DNA from: Seiridium cupressi
Lineage: Eukaryota; Ascomycota; Sordariomycetes; Amphisphaeriales; Sporocadaceae
DNA: 64,000 nucleotides
Direction of reading: 5' to 3'
NCBI GenBank assembly: GCA_036674765.1
Contig: JARVKI010000096.1
Location: forward strand, 94,886-158,885
Of this stretch, positions 11,812 through 23,399 are shown piece by piece (the first letter of the stretch is position 1; each line of letters begins with the position of its first letter). The notes below the pieces were generated by a model that was not told the origin of the DNA, did no database searches, and saw only the letters and a program-made list of their open reading frames with translations. The position numbers and the translations under genes were made by a program.

Positions 11812-12715
11812 GGACATCAGGAAAGATTTCTCCGGTACGAGACTTTCCGTTTCTGTAAGTCCCCTTTCCCACGCTGCAGAGGTGAGCTTACACTGATACT
11901 CTGTACAAACAGCAGAACTACCGTAAGAAGATGCTTCTGTGGTTTTAAATATGGATATAATAAGCTAACCAATTGGTACAGTAAAGAATTCACGAACCGG
12001 TAAGCTTGAAAGCCTATACTTCGAACAGCGCCCCTTCAGCTAACTTGAACCTTTTATTCGAGCTTAGCAACCCAGAGTGAGCTCGAAGTTCTGTCCACAA
12101 TCTTAACGAGTGACATAGCTAACCCACCATTTGTCGCAGACAAACATGACCAGAAACGTCAGTTACACAACTTGAAGTCCTGGAGTCTGTTAAGGAACCC
12201 AAGACTGATATATACTAGAAGAAGGGCAACAAGGGCAAGAAGGCCCAGCTTCCGGTAAGTTGATTCAATAAGACCCAGACCACTTGATGTAGTACACCCT
12301 ATGGCATAAATATGCAAATTCGTTGTTCTATGTAGTCTGCTCCCGCAGCTGTCGTAAGTTGCTCTCCTGTTTCCAAAATACATGGTGGAATTACTGGAGA
12401 GATTGCTGCAATCATATCCATATATGCACGGATCGTGTCTATTCCCTATCCTTATCATACATCACTACACGTAGGTGTAGTGGAGATAGGATTAGGGATA
12501 GGAGGAAATCCCTAGAAATCACATTCTATACCAACCCTCACCTACGGAACACTAACTAGTAGTAGAAACCAAGTCAGCAGCCAGTGAGTACTCTGCACGC
12601 CATCAATTAGGCGCTGCACTAACCAGGTCCCAAAGTCGTTCAACACGATGAAGCGCGCCGTAAGTATACCGACGCTCAGCAACATGAACAGTAATGCTGA
12701 TATATAAATGACTAG
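11241..12715 (+). other. Dense array of spliceosomal intron signals
   Basis: Twelve strong donors (GTAAG or GTGAG) occur on the plus strand in about 1.4 kb. Almost every one is followed within 30-60 bases by a CTAAC, CTGAC or CTGAT branch-like site and an AG acceptor. Inferred introns include 11241-11293, 11316-11373, 11395-11448, 11470-11528, 11549-11601, 11623-11684, 11855-11912, 11923-11981, 12000-12067, 12077-12139, 12158-12218, 12255-12335, 12354-12565, 12584-12626 and 12660-12715. Most are 43-68 nt, and the exons between are often 9-36 nt. Chance would give roughly three such donors. I take this as a transcribed, heavily spliced locus whose exact exon chain needs RNA evidence. Confidence 0.6.
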
Positions 12716-12841
12716 TTTTCGGAGGCCATCTCAGAGAAGATTGGCCAGGCTTCCGAGCCGAAAAAGAAAAGCAAGGAGGAGCTCGTGGACAAGCGCGCCG
12801 ACATTGTTCAGAGGCGGAAGGATGGGGCAAAAGGGCCGTAA
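12146..12841 (+). CDS. Candidate micro-exon gene encoding a small Lys-rich protein
   Basis: Six exons (12146-12157, 12219-12254, 12336-12353, 12566-12583, 12627-12659, 12716-12841) of 12, 36, 18, 18, 33 and 126 nt. All are multiples of three, so every intron is phase 0. They give an 80-residue protein. It starts MTRNKKGNKGKK, has a Pro/Ala-rich linker (LPSAPAAVKPSQQPVPK) and ends in an amphipathic, Lys/Glu-rich helix-like segment (FNTMKRAFSEAISEKIGQ, then KKKSKEELVDKRADIVQRR). The latter faintly recalls N-terminal helices of BAR-domain proteins, but no BAR domain follows. The ATG at 12146 sits in a good context (ACAAACATG). A competing reading from the ATG at 11771 also stays open through these exons into the purine tract. 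The family is not recognised. Confidence 0.35.
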
Positions 12842-12931
12842 AAGTCGAAAAGCATAAACAAGAGACAATAAACAGAACACCGAACTCCTGTCGGAAGGCG
12901 AAGAGGAGAAGGAGGAAGGGGGATAAGGGTT

Positions 12932-13042
12932 GGAGAAAAAGAAGAAGAAGAAGAAGGAGGAGAAAAAAGAAAAAAGAAAAAAGGAAAAGGAAAAGAAAAA
13001 GAAAAAGAAAAAGAAGAAGAAGAAGGCGGAAGAGGAGAAGAA
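12932..13042 (+). repeat. Polypurine (AAG/AAAG) low-complexity tract
   Basis: About 110 bases of A and G with a single C at 13027, made of GAA/AAG and AAAAG units. It lies in the 3' flank of the micro-exon locus and could code a Lys/Arg/Glu-rich tail in some frames. Such homopurine tracts can form triplex structures. Confidence 0.85.
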
Positions 13043-13772
13043 TGGTCGTCCAATACGGGTCTTCTAATTAATGAGAATCCAGGCTTAGTGTCTACTCAGA
13101 CCTCTATAGCCGAATTTGTCCGCAACAGTGCTAAGCCGCCCGATCTTTTCGCATAACCTATCCATATCCGCTGCAGATTCCTGGCACTGCTTGCACGCTA
13201 CAAAAGGCACCTAGGTCTACATCTGATAAACTTAAAGCTGATGATAGAAAGCTCAGTCCAAAGCCGTGATTCGATATGAGATTAGACCCACGCGAACTCT
13301 TCACCTTAAAGTGGTAAAATGCGACTCGTATGGTTTTTTGGGCAGGCGTCAAGGTCCTGGCGACCGAAGAATTCACACTTTCTGCGTCTTTGTGCCGTGG
13401 ATGGCCGGCAGCTCTGTGAATCTGTCTGGCCATTCTGGAACACCTTCACTGAGGCAACACCAGGATTCGGTTCGAGCTTGGTGGCCCTAGAGAGTTATGT
13501 AATCTTTGCCCCAACCTCACCTGCTGTACTAGCACTCATGCCCGGATGGACCCGTATGTAAGCGATGAGTCCGGCGACCACTGGTGGCACTTATACGCAG
13601 CGCAAATCAAAACAGGTCCCGGTGCTATTACTGGATGGAATGGCTCTGGATTAGATTCTCTAATGGCATTTTGCACTATGCACTAATTCTTGGCCGATGC
13701 CTGCTACTCTATCATGTCTCATAAAGTCGTTTGTGTATGGTCTCAAATCAAACAAGACTCCTCAACCTTCCA
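13043..13772. other. Intergenic, no gene seen
   Basis: About 0.7 kb between the purine tract and the MFS gene. Two overlapping plus-strand frames at 13266-13561 have no recognisable motif. Confidence 0.5.
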
Positions 13773-15691
13773 TCAGCTGGTGGTTTTCCGTAGACCCTTT
13801 CCGTTGATGAACATTGAAGTGATAACAGCGATGGCTGCAATTCCAGTCGACGCAGCGAACGCGTATTGTAATCCTTGGTAGTATACGAGCCTTGCCTTGA
13901 GCTGGATCTCAGGAGGAAGCTGTCTGAGTGCATCGACGGAATGCCGGATGTCATCGATAACCTATGAGAGAATGATGATCAGCAATGTGGACTACGGGAA
14001 CCGCGGCGGAAAAAGCATACCTCCCACTTATTCGGCACATCGCTAAGAGCTTCAGGTAGCCGGACGCTTAGTGTAGTCTGCAGGATTGCAGATGTGATCG
14101 ATACTCCCCAGACTGTGCCGAGAGACCGGATCAGGTAGACTGTCGAGGCGCACACGGCATGATCTGTTGACCTCGATTAGCTAAGGCGTATCATAGGGCC
14201 AAAGAATATCAAAACCAACCTGCGTGCTCAAAGGTAGCCAGAGAGGTGAAAAGAATACCCGGATACACAATACCCTGTCCAAGGTTGGCTGGAAAGATGT
14301 ACACGTAATACTTCCATAGCGAGTCCTCGAACTGTAACGACGTGACCAGGGCATTTCCTACAGCCATCAAAACTGCACCAATGCGAACAAGTGTGACTAG
14401 CTTTCCATACCGAGTCATGATGACTCCTGCGATGACGCCGCCTATCGGAGTCGCCAATGAAGGGATAGCTAGCCGGGCTCCAGCTGTGGTGGCCGAGTCG
14501 AGGAGGACGACTTGAAAAAATAATGGCAGCATGAACAGGTACTGCCGCAATATCAGAACTTGTGTCCCCCAGTGCTCCTCTCGCTCGGTACTTACGGCAT
14601 AGGCAGAAAGCCCAACACAGACATTAGTCGTCTCAGTCAAGCTAGGGAGCCAGCCCTTCAGCATCCGGAGAGGAATAACCGGTATGGCCTTGGTCTTCGC
14701 TTCTACAACCAGAAACAATGCCAACAACACGATGCTGCCAACCAGAGACAGGATGACCCATGGACTGCTCCAGGGGAGCTCGTTGCCGCCGAGACTGAGG
14801 CCTATCAGTTGAACCGAAATGGCTGTGACCAGGAGCAAGGACCCCGAAATGTCCACGACTCGCCACATGTCTCTGAACGTCGACCCGCGCCAGCTCGTTT
14901 CGGGATTCTTGACTACGAGATACCCAAGCACCAGAGCGATGATGGAGACCGGGACTTGCAGCAGGAAACACCACCTCCAACCGATCGAGTCCGCGATCGA
15001 ACCACCGAAGGAGGCTCCAGCTATAGCACCAAAACCAAACGAGGCGTTCTGGAGCGCTTGATACATGCCTCGCTTCCTGAAAGGTATCATGTCAGAATTG
15101 ACAATCGTTGCTGTTCCACCGTTAGCCATTTCTCGCCCAATCACAGTTCTAAACACTCCTCCCAACCCGAATTCCGGCATACTCACCCATAGTCATCAAA
15201 CCCCCGCCTCCGAACCCCGTCAGCGCCCTCATCAGATTGAGAACTATGAAATCCCCCGCAACACCACACCCCAAGCAGCCCAGCGCAAACGTGACGGTCG
15301 AGATGAAGAAACACACCCGCCGCCCAAAAATATCCGAGATGCGGCCATAGAGGGGCTGAAAAGCGGTGCTGGTGACCAGGTAGCTTGTGGTGAGCCAGGA
15401 CGCCGTGTTGACGGCGTCAAACTCGGACGAGATGACGGCGTACGTGGCCGCCGTGATGGTGCTGTCGAAGCCGTACAGGAACACGTTGGAGAAAATGGCC
15501 AGCTCGATCAGCAGGAAGTGCCGCGGCGCCTTCCAGGCCCCGTCGCCCTCCCCGGGCGCTGAGAGGCCGAGCAGAGGTAGGCGCTCGTTGGAAGCGGTCT
15601 CACCGCGCTCTCCCGAGTCGTCTGTGCTGCCATCTCGGATCGTGGCGGCTGCTACATCCGCTGGCGAGAGATTGTGTTCTTGGGGTGACAT
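13773..15691 (-). CDS. MFS transporter, DHA2-like (14-TM type)
   Basis: Five exons (15691-15187, 15110-14596, 14541-14220, 14163-14021, 13961-13773) give 557 residues. A Ser/Ala-rich cytosolic N-terminus leads into the first helix (FLLIELAIFSNVFLYGFDST). The family loop motif YGRISDIFGRR between TM2 and TM3 is followed by the TM5 element GGGG at the exon 1/2 boundary, and many hydrophobic helices run to a short tail. Family knowledge: drug:H+ antiporters and vacuolar basic amino-acid transporters have this architecture; the sequence alone cannot choose between them. It lies directly downstream of the Lys2-type reductase on the same strand, so it may export or compartmentalise that pathway's substrate or product. 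Intron 14595-14542 is 54 nt with no in-frame stop, so its retention would add 18 residues. Confidence 0.85.
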
Positions 15692-16227
15692 TCTTGGGAC
15701 CGAGTGTAACAAAGTCTCAACTGAGTGAAGCGAGAAAAGCAAAAGTCTCTCTGTCTGCTGTAATCGGCCGTAACGTCGTGCCAAAATGCCAATTCTTATT
15801 ATCCTGGCAGATGTTTCGTTGGTTCTAATTGCGTGATCGGTGGTGGAGATGCAAGACTATGCATATGCCGCTAGCCCAGGATTGCACAACAGCGCAAACC
15901 AAGAAGAGCTTCTGATTTGCCGTCATGTTCATGATTTTTATTGGCTTGTGTCTAATTTGATACCAACAATATTGTTGACCGGCATGACTCACAACTACTA
16001 CACACCTAGTATGGCTCACCAACGAAGAACATATCTGGTTAATCATAGTCAATCGTCCACTAAAAGGAATGAAAATACCAGAAATCCATAATTTGCTAGA
16101 GCTTGATTTGCCTACATACTTCCCATTGATAATGTATATCTATAAACCTCTTCCAAAATATGAAAAGTCTGCCGACTCGCTTTTGATGTAATGATCCTTT
16201 TAACTCCGATATGTAAGTCAAGATGAT
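15692..16227. other. Intergenic, MFS promoter and Lys2-like 3' flank
   Basis: About 0.5 kb between two tandem minus-strand genes. No additional gene or clear regulatory motif is seen. Confidence 0.5.
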
Positions 16228-19200
16228 CTAAGCTGCACCACGTCCACCAACCGCTTGAGCTTGCACCTTGATCTCAGGCAATGGCCTTCCCTTTTCCGTA
16301 GGCAAACCAATGAACTTGATCTTGGACAAGTACCCTAGGTACTTTCCTACGTCGTCCCTGCCGATACCGTAACCGAAGCTCTCGTCTTCACCAGTCCACC
16401 TTTGCGCGTCAGCCTTCAAAACTGCTGCAGCATTTCTGTCGTCCAGTTCAGGTGCGCGAGTATTTGCTGGAAGGTCGTTCATGCAGAAGTGGAAGAGCGG
16501 CATAAGAGCATGCTGTTCTTGATCCTTCTCTAGTGCACCAGCAGAAACAAATTTCTCCAGCTGGAACTTCCAGTCATCATAGCTGATTTCAGGAGTCTTG
16601 TAGCCGTAGTATTCCAGAATTGAGAGGTACTCGTTCATGCGGAGTCGTGGATGTGCTGTTACATGAATGACATGGGCTCCTTCGGGTATCGGGTTGAGAG
16701 CGGCCGCGACGACGACTCGAGAGACATGATTGACTGGGACGGCGTTGACAGTGTTGACAATGCGCGGGCGTGACGACAGCTGGACACATCCTTTTAAGAT
16801 ACGGACCAGGAAATCGTCTGTATTGCAAACGCCAGTGAGCATGTCTCCCAGAATGTAACCGGCTCGAATAACAGATCCGAGCAGACCACGCTTTCCTGCC
16901 TCCCGGACAAGCTGCTCCGATACCCACTTGGTTTGGCCATAACCTGTGCCAAGCCCTCTCCGACTACCTTGCATATCATCACTCTCATAGACTGCTCCTT
17001 GACCAGTGCTCGTCTGCTGCTCTGACAGCTTGATGTAGTGGTCTGTATCCAGCACACTCGTAGAGCTGACAAATGTGAAAGTCTTCGGTTTGCCTTCATT
17101 GCAAAGAGCCATTGCATCGAGCGTAGACAGGACATTAGACGTCATCATGTCCTGATATCTCTTCACCCAATGGACAGTGGCGCCGTTGTGGATGACTACG
17201 TCTACCTTGGCTGCCAGTCTTTGCCAGGACGCATCATTGAGGCCCAGTCTCGGCAAAGACAGATCGCCAATGACGCAGCTCAACCTCGACGACCATGCAT
17301 CCTTCCATAATCCATAAGCACCCAGTGAGAGCTTGAGGCGTTCCAGTGCTGCCGAAGAATCCTTGACACCTCTGACGTGAGCAATGAGCTTGATCTTACG
17401 GCTTGTTCTGTCGAGGATGTCCCTGACAAGGTACGCGCCCAAGAAACCTGTTGCACCAGTGAGAAATACCGTGAGCTCCTCTGAGGCCCCAATTGCCTCT
17501 AGGTCTGCTGTCTGGTATTTTGGAGACAGGCGCTGTGTCAATTCGTCGAGAGACTTCGCATACGCTGGATCTCCCTCCTCAACCTCTTTCGTAGCGACGC
17601 CATTGGACTTCTGGAGCTGCTTCTCAATCGCCCCACTGAATCCGGCCAAGCTCGGGAACTCGTAGAGTGTGTTGATGGAAACGTTGACGCCCAAATTCTT
17701 CCTGATGTTCAAGAGCAGCTGCTGTGCCAAAAGACTGTGTCCGCCAAGGTCGAAGAAATTCTGCTCGCCTCTAATTGTCTTGGGATTTAAACCACGGATA
17801 ACATCAGCCCATTGCTGAGCCACATTTCTTGCAGTCTCAGAAAGAGATTCCCAGTTCTTCAAGTCCTCCTCCGAAGCATCCTCAACACGTTCGGCAACAT
17901 CAGGGAAGGGAAGGTTTGGCTTGTCCACCTTGCCATTCGGGTTGAGAGGCAGTTTGTTGAGCACGATATAGATGGTTGGGACGGCGTACACGGGTAAACG
18001 AGTCTTCAAGTGTTCTCTTACCTCTTGCTGCAAGACTCGGTACTTCTTCAAGAAGACTTGAACAGATCCCATTTCCACGCCTTCATCTTCAACGTCCTCC
18101 ATCTCTCTTGCAGCAAGGAAGCGGCGCCATTCTGCCGTCTCAGGTACGACGTAGCTCACCAGTGTTTGTTCTTCGTTACGATCTCTCCGCACGAGAGTTT
18201 TGCAGTCCCGGATCAAAGGACTTTGACTCAGATTACTGTCGATCTCGTTGAGCTCAATTCTAAAGCCACGGATCTTGACCTGATCGTCAGCGCGACCAGT
18301 GCACTCGACATCGCCAGACTCCAGGTATTTCCCAAGATCTCCAGTTCGATACATTCTGTCGCGAGGTCCTTGAAAGTACTTTCTCCAGGGCTCGTTCTTA
18401 TTCAGCTGCTGGTCGAGCTCTGTCCACTTCTTCTCGTCAACGAACCAGTTTGTGACAAATTTCTCCTGGTTCTTGGCAGGGTCGCCTAGATATTTTTCAG
18501 CAAGGCCGGCGGCGCGGACATAGATCTCGCCCGTTTCTCCAACGCCACAGAGCTTGGTCCGGTCCTCACGACTTACAACAAGGAGTTGCACGCCGTCCAT
18601 TCCTGTTCCGGCCGGGACCGTATCCTTGAGCTTTTCCATGAAATCGGGATTTTTGGCTCTACTTGGGACTTCGTAGAAGCTGACCGCTCTTTGCGTTTCT
18701 GTGGAACCAAACATGTTGACAATATTGGCGTTGACAGCGAGCTTTCTCAAGGTGCGGCAGTCCCTGGTCGTAAGGACATCACCGACGAAGAAAACCTGCT
18801 GGAGGCTGGGGAATTCTGCTGTAGCTCCTCCGACGAGAATCTGGCCCATAGCTGGTGTCAAGTGGCTCACGGTCGGCTCATGATCGCGGAACCACTCAGC
18901 GAGCTTCTCATGCTGGATATCCTCCTTGGCCGGAACGAGCAGTTGGGCGCCAAGGAAAAGTGGGGTAAAGATATCTCGCTGGATGGGATCGTGGGCGATA
19001 CCTGAAAGCATTGTGAATCTGCTTTCCGAAGTCAGGTTGAAGCGCTTGGCCATCCAAGGGAAGTATCTTGCCAAGCTGTCATGGCGGCCAAGAACACCTT
19101 TGGGACGCCCCTCGCTTCCTGATGTGAAGGACAAAGTCGGGTTCGAGTCCGGGCCAACGATGACTGGCGGCGGTGCTCCAGAACCAGACTGCCTGGCCTT

Positions 19201-19797
19201 CTCGAATACATCCTTTCCGTCGATCTCGCCTCCAGACAAGAATCCATTGTCGTGAAGACGTAGCTCAGGCACGTCGGCCTTCAGCTTGAGCTCGCTGTCG
19301 ATATATTGTTGCACTTGAGGTGCTAGTGGGCCGTTTTCGTCGGTCGCTCTGCCGATTCTTAGTAAAGCGCGGGGTTGAGAGACCTCTAGGTAAATTTGTT
19401 GTCTTGCTGGAGGGTATGCGGGGTCGAGAACGGTCATAGTAGCACCAGCAGCCTGTATAAGTGGTCGAGGTCAATCGGAGAACTTTTGGACTTTTTCTGC
19501 GCGGGAACATACCAATATGCCCATCAAGCTAACGACCAAGTCTACCGAACGGTGTGCCCATATCATGACCACATCGCCGTTGGTGACTCCGGCATCGTGG
19601 AGGTAGTGAGCGAGTGTGTTGGAGGCCTCGTAGATCTGGCGATAGGTGAAGCGCCTCTCGGGGGTTGTCGAGGATCGGGTCTCGACAACGCACACGCGAT
19701 CAGGATTGGCCTCTGCTTGTCGCTGGAAGATCTCGTGGATGGCGCCAGCAAAGCCGGACCAGTTAAGGTCGGCGGTCGGGTCGGGTAGTTGAGCCAT
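16228..19797 (-). CDS. Lys2-type adenylation-carrier-reductase, N-terminally short
   Basis: Two exons (19797-19513 and 19452-16228; 60 nt intron) encode 1169 residues. The order is adenylation domain (SFTSGSEGRPKGV near residue 205; MFGSTETQ; YRTGDLGKYLESGD; K of NPNGKVDK), carrier domain with the phosphopantetheine Ser in DLGGHS near residue 667, and an NAD(P)H reductase domain beginning VFLTGATGFLGAYL near residue 760. This is the architecture and wording of L-2-aminoadipate reductase (lysine biosynthesis, aminoadipate to semialdehyde). Canonical Lys2 is about 1400 residues, with a further N-terminal region of roughly 230 residues that is absent here. Only about 45 codons of open frame extend upstream of the first ATG before a stop, with a possible acceptor (CTTGTAG near 19910). 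It may therefore be a specialised paralogue, or its 5' exon was missed. The tandem MFS gene suggests a shared pathway. Confidence 0.85.
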
Positions 19798-21334
19798 CTC
19801 GCGGTCTATCGTCGGCTCCTTGTCTTGCAATTGGAGCAAGAGGTCGAAGTTATCGTGGGCCGGATTCAGCAGAAAAGAGAAATTTCGGCATGCAGCTCCG
19901 ATGACGGGGGACTACAAGCAGTGACTCCCTCTGAAGTGAGCGCACACGCACAGCAGCTCTATGGTGGGGGCGGGGAGCATGAGGTCAATTCAACCCCACC
20001 AAGCAAATTCGTCGGCACAGACCCGTGTCAGACCTGGCCCCTCGTAGCTGGCCGTCTGACAGGTCTGAGTAAGATCTGACAGCTTACTGCCTCGCTATAT
20101 AAAAGTTGCTCCGGATAGATGCTGGTAAGACAATTCCAGTCATGTCTGAAATGATTACTGTTCTCGGAGATGAGAAGCACTTAGTCAACAATCGTCTCAC
20201 TCTCAAGCCAGGCTTGCGTTGCGTTCAAATACTATGTCTGCTATGTATGGGCCTTAGGCTTGCTGCGTTTCAATATACAGCCCCTTTCAACTTGACTAGA
20301 TCTCATACGTTCTTTTGCAATGATACTTCTGTACTATAATAATTGATAGCAAGCAATTACAACCAAGCGGACATGCTAATTGCCCAACGGCTGGCTTGCT
20401 GTAATGGCGTTGCTGCTGCTGAAATAACTTTCGGGGTTTTCGCAACCTCGGACTCAGTTCCGAGGGGAGTTTTTTTTTTCCAATTTTCTCTTCTCCTTGG
20501 AGCCCTCCCTCCCAATGCATTATTCAAAGGAACCAGGTTCCCGTGCGCTTCTATTCTTTTGAATTGATTGACTAGAATGAGTTCCAGAAATAATGATTTC
20601 CGTGGAGATATTTTTCAATTGACATTTAGCCCCGCATAAGACAAAGATTTATTATACCCGTCCACCTAGGAGCGATCAATGCCAATGCGTTCTTACCTCG
20701 TCCAATCTCTTAACATCTTCCACCACATCCAATTTTACCCTCTGCATTGGCCAGCTTGAGACACAGTTCTTCTTAGGAATTAACTAGCTCAACAATTTGT
20801 GCGAATATGCCATAACTATCACGCAACTCAGCCTAGAGCTGTAGATCCCAGTAAAGCGTACAGCATGCTTCGGTATGACTCCAACGGCTATGCAGGCTAG
20901 CTCCTGTAAACTCGTACAAGCTACACATTGGCAGGGATTGGTGCGGGTTTATTGTATGTCACTTGCTCCCGGACTGCATGCAACGCCTTCATTCGCCAAT
21001 CCGTGCTTGTTGGAGAAGCAGCCAGGAATCACGCAATCGCTGCCAACAGAGTAATTCAAGAGGCATCGCAGCTAAATTTCAAGTGTCGTCATTAGACATC
21101 GAGCACCGCTGAACTCCGATTGATATTATCCTGCCTCCATGTTCCTGAATTGTGAATATCAACTTTACTAGTTGTGATCTCCATTCTCAAGCATACCTGC
21201 CTCGGTGTAAGTGACTGCTGCGACTTGGAAGAGATTCTGAGACTGGCTGTAAGACTTCCTGGACAATAACGGGATATCAGCCAATAAGAAAACTGCTGAA
21301 CTAGCCTCTGTTTAAGCATTTACTATCATCGGCC
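19798..21334. other. Divergent intergenic region between Lys2-like and arylsulfotransferase genes
   Basis: About 1.5 kb shared upstream region of two divergently transcribed genes. It contains a TATATAAAAG box at 20095-20104 (plus orientation), a T10 run near 20470, and no supported gene. A candidate missed first exon of the Lys2-like gene would lie in its first few hundred bases. Confidence 0.5.
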
Positions 21335-23157
21335 ATGAGAACAAGCCGGTATTTGAATTGCCTATCGGTACTATGTCAATTGGTTTCCGCAGATTGGCAA
21401 TTCCGATCACGTCCTGATCTCGCGCCTCCGCGCCTGAACATCACCATCCCTGCCACAAAGGATATAGAGAAAGGATACCTCTTTGTCGCTCCGTTCGCAG
21501 GTCTCCCTGACACGCCCACGGAACAACATGGCCCGCGACAGGCGTCGCCTTACATATTTCGCGATGACGGTGACCTCGTCTGGTCCGGATATGGGATATA
21601 CAGTATATGGGCGACCAATTTCCAAGCCGGACGATGGGATGGGAAAGATGTTCTCTTCAGTTTCGAGGGGGATCACAATCCCAGTTACGGACATGGTAAG
21701 CGGAATCATTTCCAACCGCCTTTGGCTCCTCACGGTAGACATCATCGAGATCAAAAGCAGTTGCTCTCGTGTGCCACTTGTGACCTCGTAATATCGAACT
21801 TATGCACTAACCTTGCATTCTAGGTCATGGTCACATCACCTTTCTAGACCAACATTATGAGACTATCAGAGAACTACGAGCTGGAAATCACAAGCTGTCC
21901 GACAAGCACGAGTTCCACATAGTGAATGAGACGACTGGTTTGATTCAGGTCTACCAGCCTGTCCCCAGAGATCTTACTGCCTTTGGGGCGAGTCCTGAGC
22001 AGCAATGGATTGTCAATGCGATCATCCAAGGTGAGTAGAGAGAAAGAGTTCCTGAAGACTGAATCACGACTAAAATATTTCCAGAACTCGACATCACTAC
22101 CGGCGAGCTTCTTTTCGAGTGGGGCAGTCTCGACCACGTCTCTCCTGACGGTAAATTATACGTGGGAAAGTAGATGAGTTAATTACTAATTTCCAAATCA
22201 GAGGCAATTCTACCGATCAATCCCGGACAAGCGGGCGCAGGCTATAACAGCTCCGATGCATGGGATTATTTCCACATTAACAGTGTCGATAAGGATGCAG
22301 AGGGTAATTACTTGATATCCGCACGCGATGCTTGTACCATACACAAAATCAATGGCACCGGCGGAAGCATCATCTGGAAACTCGACGGAAAAGCGAGCTC
22401 GTTCAAAGTTCCAAAGGGCGCCAAGTTCTGTTTCCAGCATCATGCTCGCTGGCTCGAACAATATGACGATGTTGAGATTATCAGCCTATACGACAACAGT
22501 GCCCACGGGTCTGAGCATGGAGAAGGTGGGGAAGTGCACACCGCACCGACGAGCAGCGGAAAGATTCTGAGGCTGAACACCACGTCCTGGGAAGCTAAGC
22601 TAGTTCAGGGATTCTACCCTGCGGATGGTCTACTGTCCAAGTCTCAAGGTTCAACTCAGGTTCTCCCCAACGGCAATGTCGTTGTTGGCTGGGGGTCTGA
22701 GGGGGCGGTAACAGAGTACCTGCCTAATGGCACGGCCATCTTCCACGCGTATATGGACTCCGGTTACCTGGGTTTGGGTGTCCAGAACTACCGCGCGTTC
22801 AGGTACAATTGGACCGGCATACCCAACGAAGAGCCCGCCATTATAGCGCTGCAGGACAGCTACAGCACGACCATCTACGTCAGCTGGAACGGCGACACGG
22901 AAACAGCGGTCTGGCGCTTCTACACTGCGGCAGACAAACTTGGCGCAAAGCAGTTCCTTGGAGAAGTTCCGCGTACGAGCTTTGAAACCTCTCTACGAGT
23001 TCTAAGCAAGATAGTGAAGTTCGCCTCGGCAGAAGCAGTGGATAAGAATGGCAAGTCGATCAGAAATACTCGTGAGACGTTGGTAGAGCCCTATATTTCT
23101 CCCCCAGACAAGACTTCCGGTCTTTACTCGCTTCAAGAGCTGCAAAGGCCTCTTTGA
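21335..23157 (+). CDS. Secreted arylsulfotransferase-like protein (ASST family)
   Basis: Four exons (21335-21695, 21824-22030, 22085-22150, 22202-23157) with introns of 128, 54 and 51 nt give 529 residues. A short hydrophobic N-terminus resembles a signal peptide. The body matches fungal ASST-like proteins (Arylsulfotran_2 type). Typical elements are a His-rich GHGHITFLD, GELLFEWGSLDHV, the DYFHINSVDKDAEGNYLIS block, ISARDACTIHKI and FCFQHHARWL, which in this beta-propeller family form the blades and active-site histidines. Several Asn-X-Ser/Thr sites suggest secretion. Bacterial members transfer sulfate between phenols; enzymatic activity of the fungal branch is not established, so only the fold assignment is firm. 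Confidence 0.8.
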
Positions 23158-23399
23158 GCTGCTCGGCTTAACAATTGGGATATGCAGCCAGTCAGCAACA
23201 ACCCCACGTGTGCAAGAAGCCTATTAATAGGAGAGTCGCATTATTGCAAATTGCATATCGAATTTTAACTAAATCAGAAAACATATAAATTTGACGCCAT
23301 ATAACTCGCTGTGCATCGTTGTATATGTAAGACCCAAAAACAACGCTCGCTAACTAAATCAACAACAATGTACGCTCGTCTAATAACGATAGGTTTGCC

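Noticed and set aside
11241..12715. snoRNA host gene with snoRNAs in the short introns
   Set aside because: Introns of 50-60 nt are too short, and I found no box C (RTGATGA) with box D (CTGA) pairs.
14560..15192. 210-codon plus-strand frame over the MFS gene
   Set aside because: Shadow of the transporter exons; it lacks any family feature and crosses their introns.
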